Source: Methylococcales bacterium | Lineage (GTDB): Bacteria > Pseudomonadota > Gammaproteobacteria > Methylococcales > Methylomonadaceae | Assembly: GCA_023134955.1 (NCBI GenBank) | Contig: JAGLUC010000509.1 | Location: 1-10,537 of the forward strand | DNA length: 10,537 bases | Direction: 5' to 3' | Shown: piece after piece, positions 1 to 6,960 of the stretch | Position numbering within the stretch: position 1 is the stretch's first letter | How the letters are laid out: every line of letters begins with the position of its first letter | Made by a program: the position numbers and the translations under genes | The notes under the pieces: model-generated | Seen by the model: only the letters and a program-made list of their open reading frames with translations | What the model was told of the DNA's origin: nothing | Database searches by the model: none

Positions 1-81
1 AGGCTTTAGCCTTCATGTGGTAAAGGCGAAAAAGCAGGCTAAAGACCTGCGCCCCACTGCTTAACTTAATGACATTGGGGC
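1..81. repeat. Repeat-like hairpin region upstream of gspL
   Basis: This short non-coding stretch is richer in G+C than its surroundings and holds nested inverted repeats. AGGCTTTAGCCT at 1-12 can pair imperfectly with AGGCTAAAGACCT at 36-48. A competing small hairpin pairs GCAGG (34-38) with CCTGC (46-50). A second hairpin pairs GCCCCA (51-56) with TGGGGC (76-81) and ends just before the gspL ribosome binding site. The 12-mer at 1-12 and TTAATGACATT at 66-76 both recur, in the same order, near the right edge (10312-10323 and 10430-10440), so this looks like part of a dispersed repeat family. It could also be the terminator of a gene left of the window. Confidence 0.5.
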
Positions 82-83
82 TT

Positions 84-89
84 AGGGGG
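84..89 (+). promoter_or_regulatory. Ribosome binding site of gspL (supports start at 97)
   Basis: The purine run AGGGGG sits 7 bases before the ATG at 97 and can pair with the 16S anti-SD using a G-U wobble. The alternative ATG at 127 has no comparable site, although family members often begin close to that position. Confidence 0.45.
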
Positions 90-96
90 ATTTATT

Positions 97-1230
97 ATGC
101 CCCCAATTATCGAGAATTTTAAAGCAATGAATTTGAGTTCTAATATTGATTTTAATCTAAAGCACTTTTTCTTGTGGTGGGGAAGGGAGCTGTCTTATTG
201 GATACCTGAAAAAATTAAACAGGCACTAAGTGATAAATCTGGTTATGTATTTTTATCAATAGAAGATGAGCAGTTAAAATTTGCTCGTCTTAATCATGGT
301 CAGCGTCAGTTAATTGGGACGTTACCTATAGATGAGATAACTGCAGAGCAGTTTCAGCATTTAGTCAATCAAGATAGCTTTCTTGAAAAAGCTCATTATG
401 TTCTACGCTTAAATTCTGAGCAAGCAATTAAGAAGGTGCTCTACCTACCTGCGGCAGCAAAAGAAAACCTTCAGCAAGTAATTGCTTTTGAGATGGATAG
501 GTTTGCCCCTTTTAAAGCTGAGCAGGTCTATTTTGCGTTAAAAATATTAGCTAAAGAGCATAATGGGCAAATTAAAGTTTTGCTATTACTCACATCAAAA
601 AAAGTATTGGATAATCTTTTTTTAAAACTGAATGATGCCAAAATTTATCCAGCAGTTGTTGATATTGAAGAAGCTGCCAACAACTTTTCTGACGATCTGG
701 AGACATATAATTTACTTCCTGAGTGGCAAAGACCTGTCAAAAATAAAGTGACCCGTTTTTTGCTTTGGAGTTTTAGTTTTATGGTGCTGGCCTTAACTGT
801 TTTAGTGTTAGTTTTACCCCTCTGGTATGAAGCGCAAGCGATAGAATCAATCAGAGAAAATTTAAATCAATTGGAAAAAGATTCTCGATTTGTGCAATTA
901 CAACAGTTAGATATAGATAATATTGTTGATGAAACACAACAATTGATTAATATCAAAAACAGTGCATCACCATTGACTAAATTAATGAATCGGTTAACTC
1001 AGTTAATACCAAATGATACCTGGCTAACACATTTTAAGTACAAAGACTCTAAATTACAGATTCAAGGCCAGTCACCTTCTGCATCGGTATTGATTGGAGT
1101 GCTAGAAGAATCTGTATTATTTAGTAATGCGCGCTTCGTTTCACCATTGACACAGGATAAACGCACAGGAATGGAAAGATTTAAAATTAGTATGGATGTA
1201 AATGTGCCTGAGGATAATGTGGGTGAATGA
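97..1230 (+). CDS. gspL: Type II secretion inner-membrane platform protein GspL-like (PilN-like domain)
   Basis: GspL-type proteins sit in the inner membrane of the type II secretion system, bind the GspE ATPase on the cytoplasmic side and contact GspM in the periplasm. The 377-residue protein shows a cytoplasmic actin-like part (about 45-195) with the FEMDRFAPFKAEQVYF stretch at 131-146, as in PilM/GspL folds. A single hydrophobic membrane segment follows at 221-243, then a coiled-coil-prone region (245-290) and a PilN-like ferredoxin fold (about 295-370). The early WWGREL motif (27-32) is typical of the GspL variant with a PilN-like C-terminus. The start at 97 is preferred for its ribosome site; Met11 (127) is possible. 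It overlaps gspM, as expected for stable partner subunits. The family call is firm; the exact subfamily is less so. Confidence 0.85.
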   Translation: MPPIIENFKAMNLSSNIDFNLKHFFLWWGRELSYWIPEKIKQALSDKSGYVFLSIEDEQLKFARLNHGQRQLIGTLPIDEITAEQFQHLVNQDSFLEKAHYVLRLNSEQAIKKVLYLPAAAKENLQQVIAFEMDRFAPFKAEQVYFALKILAKEHNGQIKVLLLLTSKKVLDNLFLKLNDAKIYPAVVDIEEAANNFSDDLETYNLLPEWQRPVKNKVTRFLLWSFSFMVLALTVLVLVLPLWYEAQAIESIRENLNQLEKDSRFVQLQQLDIDNIVDETQQLINIKNSASPLTKLMNRLTQLIPNDTWLTHFKYKDSKLQIQGQSPSASVLIGVLEESVLFSNARFVSPLTQDKRTGMERFKISMDVNVPEDNVGE

Positions 1231-1801
1231 GAAATTACATTCTCGTTGGCTAGCACTTGGCTTATTAGGCTTAGGTTTACTTATGGTTATTTTATTTGCT
1301 ATTGTTCCTCTGGTTTCAACGGCTCTGGAATATCATGAACAAAAAGAAGAGTTGCTTTTTAGGTTACAGCGAGCTAAACAAGTCATTGCCAGAAAAGACA
1401 GTATTGAAGAAAATATTACACAAATTAGTCAAAAACACCAAAAGCAAAATTATTTTAGCTGGCAAAATACCGTTGCACTAGCCTCGGCCGATTTACAGAA
1501 GATTATTAAATCAGCAATTTCACAGGCGGGCGGACAATTAACCAGTACTCAGGTTTTACCTAGTAGAAACGATGCCAGTTTTAATAGAGTGACAGTCAAA
1601 GTAAGAATGTCAGGCGATATAGAGGTTTTGCGTAGCGTGTTATATGAGATTGAAACTTCAGTACCGATGATGATTGTTGACCAGTTAGATATACGTCCAG
1701 TCAGAGGTAAACGTAATCGTAAAACACGAAAAATTGAACCGAATAATAAATTAAATGTTAATTTTCAAGTAGCCAGCTTTATGCGAGTAGAAGGGTCATG
1801 A
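1217..1801 (+). CDS. gspM: Type II secretion protein GspM (T2SSM_b-like)
   Basis: GspM is a small bitopic inner-membrane protein that stabilises GspL in the secretion platform. The 194-residue product has a short cytoplasmic start, one membrane helix (about 11-33, rich in Leu/Gly), a coiled-coil-prone stretch (about 37-78) and a C-terminal periplasmic ferredoxin-like domain (about 90-190), matching the GspM type-b family in size and order. Three starts are possible: ATG 1202, ATG 1217 and GTG 1223. A GAGG motif at 1210-1213 is best spaced for GTG 1223 and is inside the coding part if 1202 is used, so 1217 or 1223 is more likely than 1202. The gene overlaps the end of gspL by 14 bases and the next gene by 4, indicating translational coupling. 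Near the C-terminus is a basic patch (GKRNRKTRK). Confidence 0.8.
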   Translation: MWVNEKLHSRWLALGLLGLGLLMVILFAIVPLVSTALEYHEQKEELLFRLQRAKQVIARKDSIEENITQISQKHQKQNYFSWQNTVALASADLQKIIKSAISQAGGQLTSTQVLPSRNDASFNRVTVKVRMSGDIEVLRSVLYEIETSVPMMIVDQLDIRPVRGKRNRKTRKIEPNNKLNVNFQVASFMRVEGS

Positions 1802-2340
1802 ATAGCAAAGCTGTTAATTTATTATTGGGCATCTGCTTGCTATTGATATGTATTTTGATTGCAGAGTGGTTGTTAATCAATTCTTCAGCTACGTCATCAA
1901 TTGAACTATTAGTGACAGAAAAGGTACAAGATGCTGCTATTGATTTACCTGAACTTATGTTAGAACAACAACCGATAGAAGCTTATTCCGCCATGGTTGA
2001 CAGTCCATTATTTATAGAAGGTCGTAAACCAGTTAGTCAGGAAGAAGGTAATAAGGTTGATGAAGGTGTTAGTAAAATAGATGACTTGGTTTTAGTGGGT
2101 GTTTTTTCTGCTAAAGAACAAATGGTTGCTTTATTTAGTAAGCAAGGGGCAAGAAAGAAATATAGCAAAAAAATAGAAGGCGATGATATTGCTGGTTGGC
2201 AAGTTAAAGAAATTAAACAAGATAGAGTGGTTTTGCAGCGATCAGGTAGACAGCAAACTGTTATGCTAAGAAAATCAAAACAGAAATCAACAATTAAGCC
2301 TAAACCTGTTGCTGGTAAACAGATAAAGCTTAAACCCTGA
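1798..2340 (+). CDS. Type II secretion GspC/GspN-type protein with HR domain
   Basis: This 180-residue protein looks like the short connector that links the inner-membrane platform to the secretin. It has an N-terminal membrane anchor (about 7-27), a linker, the motif SPLFIEGRKPV (69-79) that commonly precedes the homology region, and a small beta-rich HR domain (about 95-157: LVLVGVFSAK, ALFSKQG, GDDIAGWQVKEI, DRVVLQRSG). A strongly basic Lys-rich tail (158-180) follows. It lacks the PDZ domain of full GspC proteins (usually about 270-300 residues), so databases may call it GspC-like or 'type II secretion system protein N'. No gene symbol is assigned for that reason. Its ATG overlaps the gspM stop (ATGA) and gspD follows 8 bases later. 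In the family, the HR domain binds the N0 domain of the secretin, here encoded next door. Confidence 0.75.
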   Translation: MNSKAVNLLLGICLLLICILIAEWLLINSSATSSIELLVTEKVQDAAIDLPELMLEQQPIEAYSAMVDSPLFIEGRKPVSQEEGNKVDEGVSKIDDLVLVGVFSAKEQMVALFSKQGARKKYSKKIEGDDIAGWQVKEIKQDRVVLQRSGRQQTVMLRKSKQKSTIKPKPVAGKQIKLKP

Positions 2341-2348
2341 GAAGCAAA

Positions 2349-4523
2349 ATGATAAACCGTATAGAACATATTTCCTTTCTTTTAATATTAAGCTTGTTAT
2401 TAATAGGTTGTGAGTTCTTAGGCCCTAAGCCTTTTAAAAAACTGCCTTTAGAGGCAACGAGTAAAAGCAAACAGATTGAACAGCTAAAGATAGAATATCA
2501 AGAATTAACTAATGAACTTTCTGAATCAGTAGATGATAGCAGAGCAAAAGTAGAGTTATATCCAGGTACGGGTCAATTTTTCTCACAACGAGGTGGTCGT
2601 TCTCAAAGAAAGGCATCAGAGAAGGGGGAGTATAGTCTGAACTTTGATGCAGCTGATTTGGGCGAAGTCGCTAAAGTTATATTGACTGATATTTTAGATG
2701 AGAACTATGTTTTAAGCCCTAAAGTTTCTGGTCAAGTGACTTTACAAACTAGCAAACCTCTTAGCCGAGCAGAGTTATTACCCACCCTGGAAATGCTATT
2801 GCAAATAAATAATGCAGCAATGGTTTATCAAAATGGTGTGTATCAAATCAGGCCAGCCACAGAGGTGGTAAGCAGCAGTAGTTTTGGTGCTGGCAAAAGA
2901 TATAGTAAAAAAATAGCAAAAGGTTATCAGGTAAGAGTTATCCCGGTTAAAAATGTAGCAGTTGCAGAGTTAGTTAAAATTGTTAAGCCACTGATGAGTA
3001 ACAAAGCTATTTTACATGCTGATGAAAATAGAAATATTTTGCTCATTGCTGGCACTGCGGCTGAATTGGCGCGGGCAATTGATATTGTTAATAGCTTTGA
3101 TGTTAATGTGATGAAAGGGCGATCTTTTGGATTGTTTTCACTCATAAATGTGGAAGCAGAGCAAATGATTAAAGAGCTTGAGCAGGTGTTTAATCAAAAA
3201 ACATCTGGATCAGGGCGTGGTCTTTATCAGTTTATGGCGATTGAGCGATTAAATGCTATTTTGGCAATTACTCATCAGGCAAAACATTTAAAGGATATTG
3301 AGCGATGGGTTTTTAGACTAGATAAAGCAAATACCTCCGCAGGGGGAGGGGTAATTGTTTATCGAGCTCAACATGTTGATGCGGTTGAGTTAGCGACAAC
3401 ATTAGGCGAGATATTTGGGCAAGGTAATAAGCCTAAGCGTCCTGCTTCAATTGCCTCGGGACGTAAGCAGCTTGAGGTCACTAATAAAAATAAAAAAGTA
3501 GATACCGCAACGACTAATCGTGTGAATTCAGTTTTATCATTAGCTAACCTTGGTGATGTAAAAATTATAGCGGATGAGGTTAATAATGCATTAATTATTA
3601 TGGCATCAGCACAGGATTATGCAGTGGTACAAAGAGTGATTAAGCAGCTAGATGTGATGCCATTGCAAGTATTGATTGATGTAAGTATTGTTGATGTCAG
3701 TTTAAATGATGAACTAGAGTATGGAATTAGATGGTTTTTTGAGCATAATAATGGACAAAATGCAGGGGCAACAAATCCAGCGGGACTGGAGGAGGGTGTT
3801 TTTGGAGGGGCCGATTTAACTAATTTGGCTTCTAGCTTAGCTATAGGGGCAGCTACTGGTGGGTTTGGTTATGGTTTTGTGAGTGGCTCTGGAGATATAA
3901 GAGCAGTGCTTAATATGGAGTCAACCAAAGGCAATATTAATGTTATTTCTTCACCTTCTTTAATGGTTTTGAATAATCAAGAAGCCAGTATTCAAGTTGG
4001 GGAAGAGGTGTCATTAAGAACGTCTGAGTCGACTCCATTGACAGGAGGGGTTGGAGAGGATAATTCCCCCATTTCAACCACAACTTTTCAGCAACGTAAA
4101 ACAGGTGTGACAGTCAATGTGAAGCCCAGAGTTAATGCTAGTGGTTTAGTGATTATGGAAATAGAACAAAGAGTTGAAGACTTTGCGGTAAAGAATGGCG
4201 TTAATGGAAATCCCGATATTTTAACCAGAGAAATAAATAGTAGTGTTGCTATTCAAAGTGGAGAAACTATCGTCTTGGGGGGGTTAATTAATGAGAAAAA
4301 TACCATTGTAAAAACGGGCATTCCTTTTTTACATGAAATTCCTTTAATTGGTCCTCTATTTGGCAGTACAGAAAAAATTAAAAGAAAGACTGAATTAGTT
4401 GTATTAATTACTCCAAGAGTTGTTAAAACAAGGCAAGATGCCCGATTAATTACCAATGAATTTAAACGTAAGCTATCAGGTATTTATGAACAAACGGAAG
4501 AACCTTTAAATACAGCGGAATAA
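2349..4523 (+). CDS. gspD: Type II secretion outer-membrane secretin GspD (lipoprotein type)
   Basis: GspD forms the multimeric outer-membrane channel through which folded exoproteins leave the cell. The 724-residue protein begins with a hydrophobic signal ending in the lipobox LIGC (Cys21) with Glu at +2, so it should be lipidated and sent to the outer membrane. A short coiled-coil-prone region (36-65) precedes N0 (about 95-169), N1 (192-252), N2 (256-325) and N3 (333-437, with a low-complexity insert at 360-400). The secretin beta-domain runs from about 440 to 692, with VISSPSLMVLNNQEASIQVG (532-551), GIPFLHEIPLIGPLFG (657-672) and the family signature ending LVVLITPRVV (683-692). Only 32 residues follow, and I see no clear pilotin-binding S-domain. 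A lipidated secretin resembles the HxcQ type of Pseudomonas, which needs no pilotin. It ends in TAATG, overlapping ilvA. Confidence 0.93.
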   Translation: MINRIEHISFLLILSLLLIGCEFLGPKPFKKLPLEATSKSKQIEQLKIEYQELTNELSESVDDSRAKVELYPGTGQFFSQRGGRSQRKASEKGEYSLNFDAADLGEVAKVILTDILDENYVLSPKVSGQVTLQTSKPLSRAELLPTLEMLLQINNAAMVYQNGVYQIRPATEVVSSSSFGAGKRYSKKIAKGYQVRVIPVKNVAVAELVKIVKPLMSNKAILHADENRNILLIAGTAAELARAIDIVNSFDVNVMKGRSFGLFSLINVEAEQMIKELEQVFNQKTSGSGRGLYQFMAIERLNAILAITHQAKHLKDIERWVFRLDKANTSAGGGVIVYRAQHVDAVELATTLGEIFGQGNKPKRPASIASGRKQLEVTNKNKKVDTATTNRVNSVLSLANLGDVKIIADEVNNALIIMASAQDYAVVQRVIKQLDVMPLQVLIDVSIVDVSLNDELEYGIRWFFEHNNGQNAGATNPAGLEEGVFGGADLTNLASSLAIGAATGGFGYGFVSGSGDIRAVLNMESTKGNINVISSPSLMVLNNQEASIQVGEEVSLRTSESTPLTGGVGEDNSPISTTTFQQRKTGVTVNVKPRVNASGLVIMEIEQRVEDFAVKNGVNGNPDILTREINSSVAIQSGETIVLGGLINEKNTIVKTGIPFLHEIPLIGPLFGSTEKIKRKTELVVLITPRVVKTRQDARLITNEFKRKLSGIYEQTEEPLNTAE

Positions 4524-6058
4524 TGATTCATAAATACATAGAAAGAATACTCAGGGCAAAAGTTTATGATGTGGCAGTAGAAACGCCCCTTGACTTTGCT
4601 GAGGCATTATCGCAAAAGCTAGAGAATAACATTTATTTGAAAAGAGAGGATTTACAGCCTGTTTTTTCATTTAAATTAAGAGGGGCATACAATAAAATGT
4701 CCTCTTTAAGTGAGCAACAACGCAGTCAAGGCGTGATTGCCGCATCAGCAGGAAACCATGCGCAAGGCGTGGCATTATCAGCTAAAAAACTAGGCATAAA
4801 AGCATTAATTGTAATGCCTAAAACCACCCCGGAAATTAAAGTTAAAGGTGTTAAAGCCTTGGGTGCCAAAATTGTTTTATTTGGTGACTCCTATGATGAT
4901 GCCTTGGCACATGCAAAAGAAATAACACAACAAAAAAACATGACTTTTGTGCACCCCTACGATGACCCAGAGGTTATTGCAGGGCAAGGTACTATAGGCA
5001 TGGAAATACTTCGACAAAAAACTGAACATATTGATGCCATTTTTGTTCCCGTCGGTGGAGGTGGTTTAATTGCTGGTATAGCTGCTTATGTAAAATTTGT
5101 TCGACCTGAAACCAAAATAATCGGGGTAGAACCGGATGATGCCGATTGTCTTAATCAAGCCTTACAAGCCAAACGTAGAGTTATTATTAAACAAGTAGGG
5201 TTGTTTGCTGATGGTGTCGCAGTTAAACAAGTAGGATGTGAGCCTTTTAAATTGGCGCAACAATTTGTTGATGAAATGATTACAGTAAGCACGGATGAAA
5301 TTTGTGCCAGTATTAAAGATATTTTTGATAATACTCGATCCGTTGCTGAGCCAGCTGGGGCATTAGCAGTTGCCGGGTTAAAAAAATATGTAGAACAGTG
5401 CGGGATAAAGGGTCAAACCTTAGTGGCTATAGAAAGTGGTGCAAATATTAACTTTGACCGTTTACGCTATGTAGCAGAACGTACTTTAGTGGGTGAGCAT
5501 AAAGAAATTTTATTAGCCGTGACTGTGCCAGAAGTACCGGGTAGCTTTTTAAAGTTTTGTAAAGCCTTAGGAAGGCGAAATATTACAGAATTCAATCACC
5601 GTTATTTTAATCATCTTGTAGCACAAGTTTTTGTTGGTATTTCTTGCAGTGGTATGCAGCAAGATAGAGATGATTTGATTGCCCAGTTAGAAAGCCAGGG
5701 CTTTGAAGTTATTGATATGACAATGAATGAATTAGCCAAAGATCATATTCGTTATATGGTAGGTGGACATGCACCACAAGAACTGGGTGAAATTGTGTAT
5801 AGCATACAGTTTCCAGAACGCCCAGGCGCACTGTTAAAGTTTTTAGCATCATTAGGCAGTCGATGGAATATCAGCATGTTTCATTATCGAAATCATGGTG
5901 CGGCATTTGGTAAGGTATTGATGGGTATACAAATGCCAAAATCAGAAAGAAAAGATTTTCAACAACGACTGGAACAATTACATTTTGAATATAAAGAAGA
6001 AACTGGTAATCCTGCCTATAAAGTATTTGTAGGGGGTGTGAATAAAAATTTTAGCTAA
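4523..6058 (+). CDS. ilvA: Threonine ammonia-lyase, biosynthetic (IlvA)
   Basis: IlvA is the PLP enzyme that deaminates L-threonine to 2-oxobutanoate, the committed step of isoleucine synthesis in the cytoplasm. The 511-residue product aligns along its length with E. coli IlvA (514). The PLP lysine lies in FSFKLRGAY (Lys51), followed by SAGNHAQGVA (75-84), the glycine phosphate-binding loop VGGGGL (177-182) and SVAEPAGALA (273-282). Two C-terminal ACT-like regulatory domains follow (about 327-400 and 422-495, the latter with FPERPGALLKFL), the arrangement that gives isoleucine feedback inhibition, so this is the biosynthetic and not the catabolic type. The ATG overlaps the gspD stop by one base, with GCGGA upstream as a weak ribosome site. 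No leader peptide or attenuator fits upstream, so expression is probably coupled to the secretion genes. The stop lies 3 bases from the 6S RNA 3' end on the opposite strand. Confidence 0.96.
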   Translation: MIHKYIERILRAKVYDVAVETPLDFAEALSQKLENNIYLKREDLQPVFSFKLRGAYNKMSSLSEQQRSQGVIAASAGNHAQGVALSAKKLGIKALIVMPKTTPEIKVKGVKALGAKIVLFGDSYDDALAHAKEITQQKNMTFVHPYDDPEVIAGQGTIGMEILRQKTEHIDAIFVPVGGGGLIAGIAAYVKFVRPETKIIGVEPDDADCLNQALQAKRRVIIKQVGLFADGVAVKQVGCEPFKLAQQFVDEMITVSTDEICASIKDIFDNTRSVAEPAGALAVAGLKKYVEQCGIKGQTLVAIESGANINFDRLRYVAERTLVGEHKEILLAVTVPEVPGSFLKFCKALGRRNITEFNHRYFNHLVAQVFVGISCSGMQQDRDDLIAQLESQGFEVIDMTMNELAKDHIRYMVGGHAPQELGEIVYSIQFPERPGALLKFLASLGSRWNISMFHYRNHGAAFGKVLMGIQMPKSERKDFQQRLEQLHFEYKEETGNPAYKVFVGGVNKNFS

Positions 6059-6061
6059 AAT
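6048..6061. other. Perfect 14-bp palindrome at the ilvA / 6S RNA junction
   Basis: ATTTTAGCTAAAAT is fully palindromic and contains the ilvA stop codon. On the minus strand it follows the 6S RNA closing stem and runs into TTTTTATT, so it may help end or process the 6S transcript. On the plus strand it lacks a following T-run and is not a convincing ilvA terminator. The stem is A+T only and has no loop, so the termination role is a guess. Confidence 0.3.
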
Positions 6062-6245
6062 GGAGTATCTCCCGCCTGCGCCGTCTCGTACCTTCGTCCT
6101 TGAACCGGAGGTTCAAGTGGAGGCTTCGTCAGTACATTAGGCTTCCCGTACAAAACAGGCTTGCACATCAATACTGAGTCTACTTCCTGGGTAAAAACAG
6201 GTTCAGGAAACACCCGGCACTAATCGAACGCTGCAGGAGATACAA
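6062..6245 (-). ncRNA. ssrS: 6S RNA
   Basis: 6S RNA binds sigma70 RNA polymerase by mimicking an open promoter and dampens transcription in stationary phase. Read on the minus strand, about 184 nt, close to the E. coli length. The ends form the expected closing stem: GTATCTC (6243-6237) pairs with GAGATAC (6071-6065). The 3' half holds the hallmark hairpin CTTGAACC-loop-GGTTCAAG (6099-6117), nearly the same as in E. coli 6S, preceded by GAAGCCT and a sequence like the E. coli central-bubble strand. It lies 19 bases downstream of zapA on the same strand, the classic gammaproteobacterial position. The fau (ygfA) gene that often follows is absent here; ilvA converges instead. End points are estimated from pairing and from the promoter, so they may be off by a few bases. 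Confidence 0.93.
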
Positions 6246-6251
6246 GGTGAT

Positions 6252-6280
6252 ATTCTAACTGGATTTACAAGCTTTCTAAA
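6252..6280 (-). promoter_or_regulatory. Candidate sigma70 promoter of 6S RNA
   Basis: On the minus strand, TTTAGA (6280-6275, 4 of 6 consensus bases) is followed by a 17-base spacer and TAGAAT (6257-6252, 5 of 6). The predicted start, about 7 bases downstream at 6245, matches the 5' end of the 6S closing stem. The promoter overlaps the last codons of zapA, as expected for an independently transcribed 6S gene. Confidence 0.6.
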
Positions 6281-6582
6281 ACATTTTCTATTTTGTGACT
6301 TAAATTAGCGAGTTTTGAAGAGATATTATCTTTTGATTTTGGGGTTTTCTTTAATTTGTCGTCTTTGACTAGGTTAAGTTCATGGGTCAAGTTTAAAGCT
6401 GCCATTACAGCAATTTTATCAACACCAATAACCGTACCAGAGTCTCTTATTTCACGCATTTGTCGATCTAGTTCTTGTGCAGAAGATAGTAATGCATCTT
6501 GCTCTTTTTCGGGGCAAGCAATTCGATAGTCTTTGCCTAGAATTCTAAGAGATACTGGCTGTGTTTTTGAAGCTTTACTCAT
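6265..6582 (-). CDS. zapA: Cell division protein ZapA
   Basis: ZapA is a small cytoplasmic protein that cross-links FtsZ filaments and stabilises the division ring. The 105-residue product has the ZapA layout: an N-terminal domain with VSLRILGKDYRIACPEKEQ (10-28), then LLSSAQELDRQMREIRDSG (31-49), then IGVDKIAVMAALNLTHEL (52-69) leading into a C-terminal coiled coil (about 70-105) used for tetramer formation. The start overlaps the stop of the upstream zapB-like gene by 4 bases (ATGA), so the two are co-translated, and 6S RNA follows on the same strand. Length and context agree with the family. Confidence 0.93.
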   Translation of the reverse strand: MSKASKTQPVSLRILGKDYRIACPEKEQDALLSSAQELDRQMREIRDSGTVIGVDKIAVMAALNLTHELNLVKDDKLKKTPKSKDNISSKLANLSHKIENVLESL

Positions 6583-6806
6583 GAACCATGTTCCATTGAT
6601 TTTAAACGTGTAATCATAGCCTCAACTCGAGTTCTAGCAATGGTTGTTTTTTCTAATAATTTGGCTTTTTCTTTGACTAGCTCGTCTTGCTTAGTTTTTA
6701 GCGTGCTATTTTCATTTTTTATTGAATTATATTCATCAATTAGAGTATCAAGCTTCTTCTCAAGATATTTTAATTCGGTTGATGTATCTTTTTCTAATTC
6801 AGGCAT
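6579..6806 (-). CDS. ZapB-like small coiled-coil protein (TIGR02449-type)
   Basis: This 75-residue protein is almost entirely a predicted coiled coil, with heptad-like Leu/Ile spacing from about residue 11 to 60 and a conserved-looking end, TTIARTRVEAMITRLKSME (54-72). Small proteins of this kind, annotated TIGR02449 or ZapB-like, are regularly encoded just before zapA in gammaproteobacteria and are thought to act with the FtsZ ring. The direct role is inferred from family and position. The ATG at 6806 has no clear Shine-Dalgarno sequence. It is the only usable start, since the next Met lies near the C-terminus. It shares 4 bases with zapA. A candidate promoter lies 27 bases upstream. Confidence 0.85.
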   Translation of the reverse strand: MPELEKDTSTELKYLEKKLDTLIDEYNSIKNENSTLKTKQDELVKEKAKLLEKTTIARTRVEAMITRLKSMEHGS

Positions 6807-6808
6807 AG

Positions 6809-6891
6809 CTATAAATTAAGTATTGTTGAAAGCATTCTAAGTATGTTAGCACAAGCAGTGAACTTATAGTGAGTTATGCCTATAAATTAAG
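6809..6891. repeat. 12-bp direct repeat pair flanking the zapB promoter
   Basis: CTATAAATTAAG occurs at 6809-6820 and again at 6880-6891, 71 bases apart, one copy on each side of the proposed zapB -35/-10 boxes. They could be binding sites for a regulator or simply a chance duplication in A+T-rich sequence. Confidence 0.4.
6834..6862 (-). promoter_or_regulatory. Candidate promoter of zapB-zapA
   Basis: On the minus strand, TTCACT (6862-6857) is followed by a 17-base spacer and TAGAAT (6839-6834). This would start transcription near 6827, giving a leader of about 20 bases. The -10 hexamer is the same as that proposed for 6S RNA. The promoter lies between two copies of a 12-bp direct repeat. 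Confidence 0.45.
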
Positions 6892-6960
6892 AAAAAGAAG
6901 CTGAGAAAAATAATGAAGGAGGAAAAAATAAAAGTGATGAAACCTTAGGACTGAAGATTT

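Noticed and set aside
2..64. Open frame of 20 codons ending in TAA at 62-64, possibly the 3' end of a gene left of the window
   Set aside because: It is short, lies within hairpin- and repeat-like sequence, has higher G+C than the genes around it and resembles no family I know. It cannot be told from chance without upstream sequence.
2037..2369. 110-codon open frame on the minus strand
   Set aside because: Lies opposite the GspC/N-type gene, has Cys/Ser-rich composition typical of antisense frames and no recognisable domain.
2154..2925. Shared peptide KKYSKKI / KRYSKKI in the GspC/N-type protein and GspD
   Set aside because: Only a few lysine-rich residues match, outside comparable domains; most likely coincidence, not duplication.
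6916..6948. Perfect Shine-Dalgarno-like AAGGAGG followed by GTG/ATG codons
   Set aside because: The frame ends after a few codons at TAG, and the region is simply purine-rich; no supported small gene.
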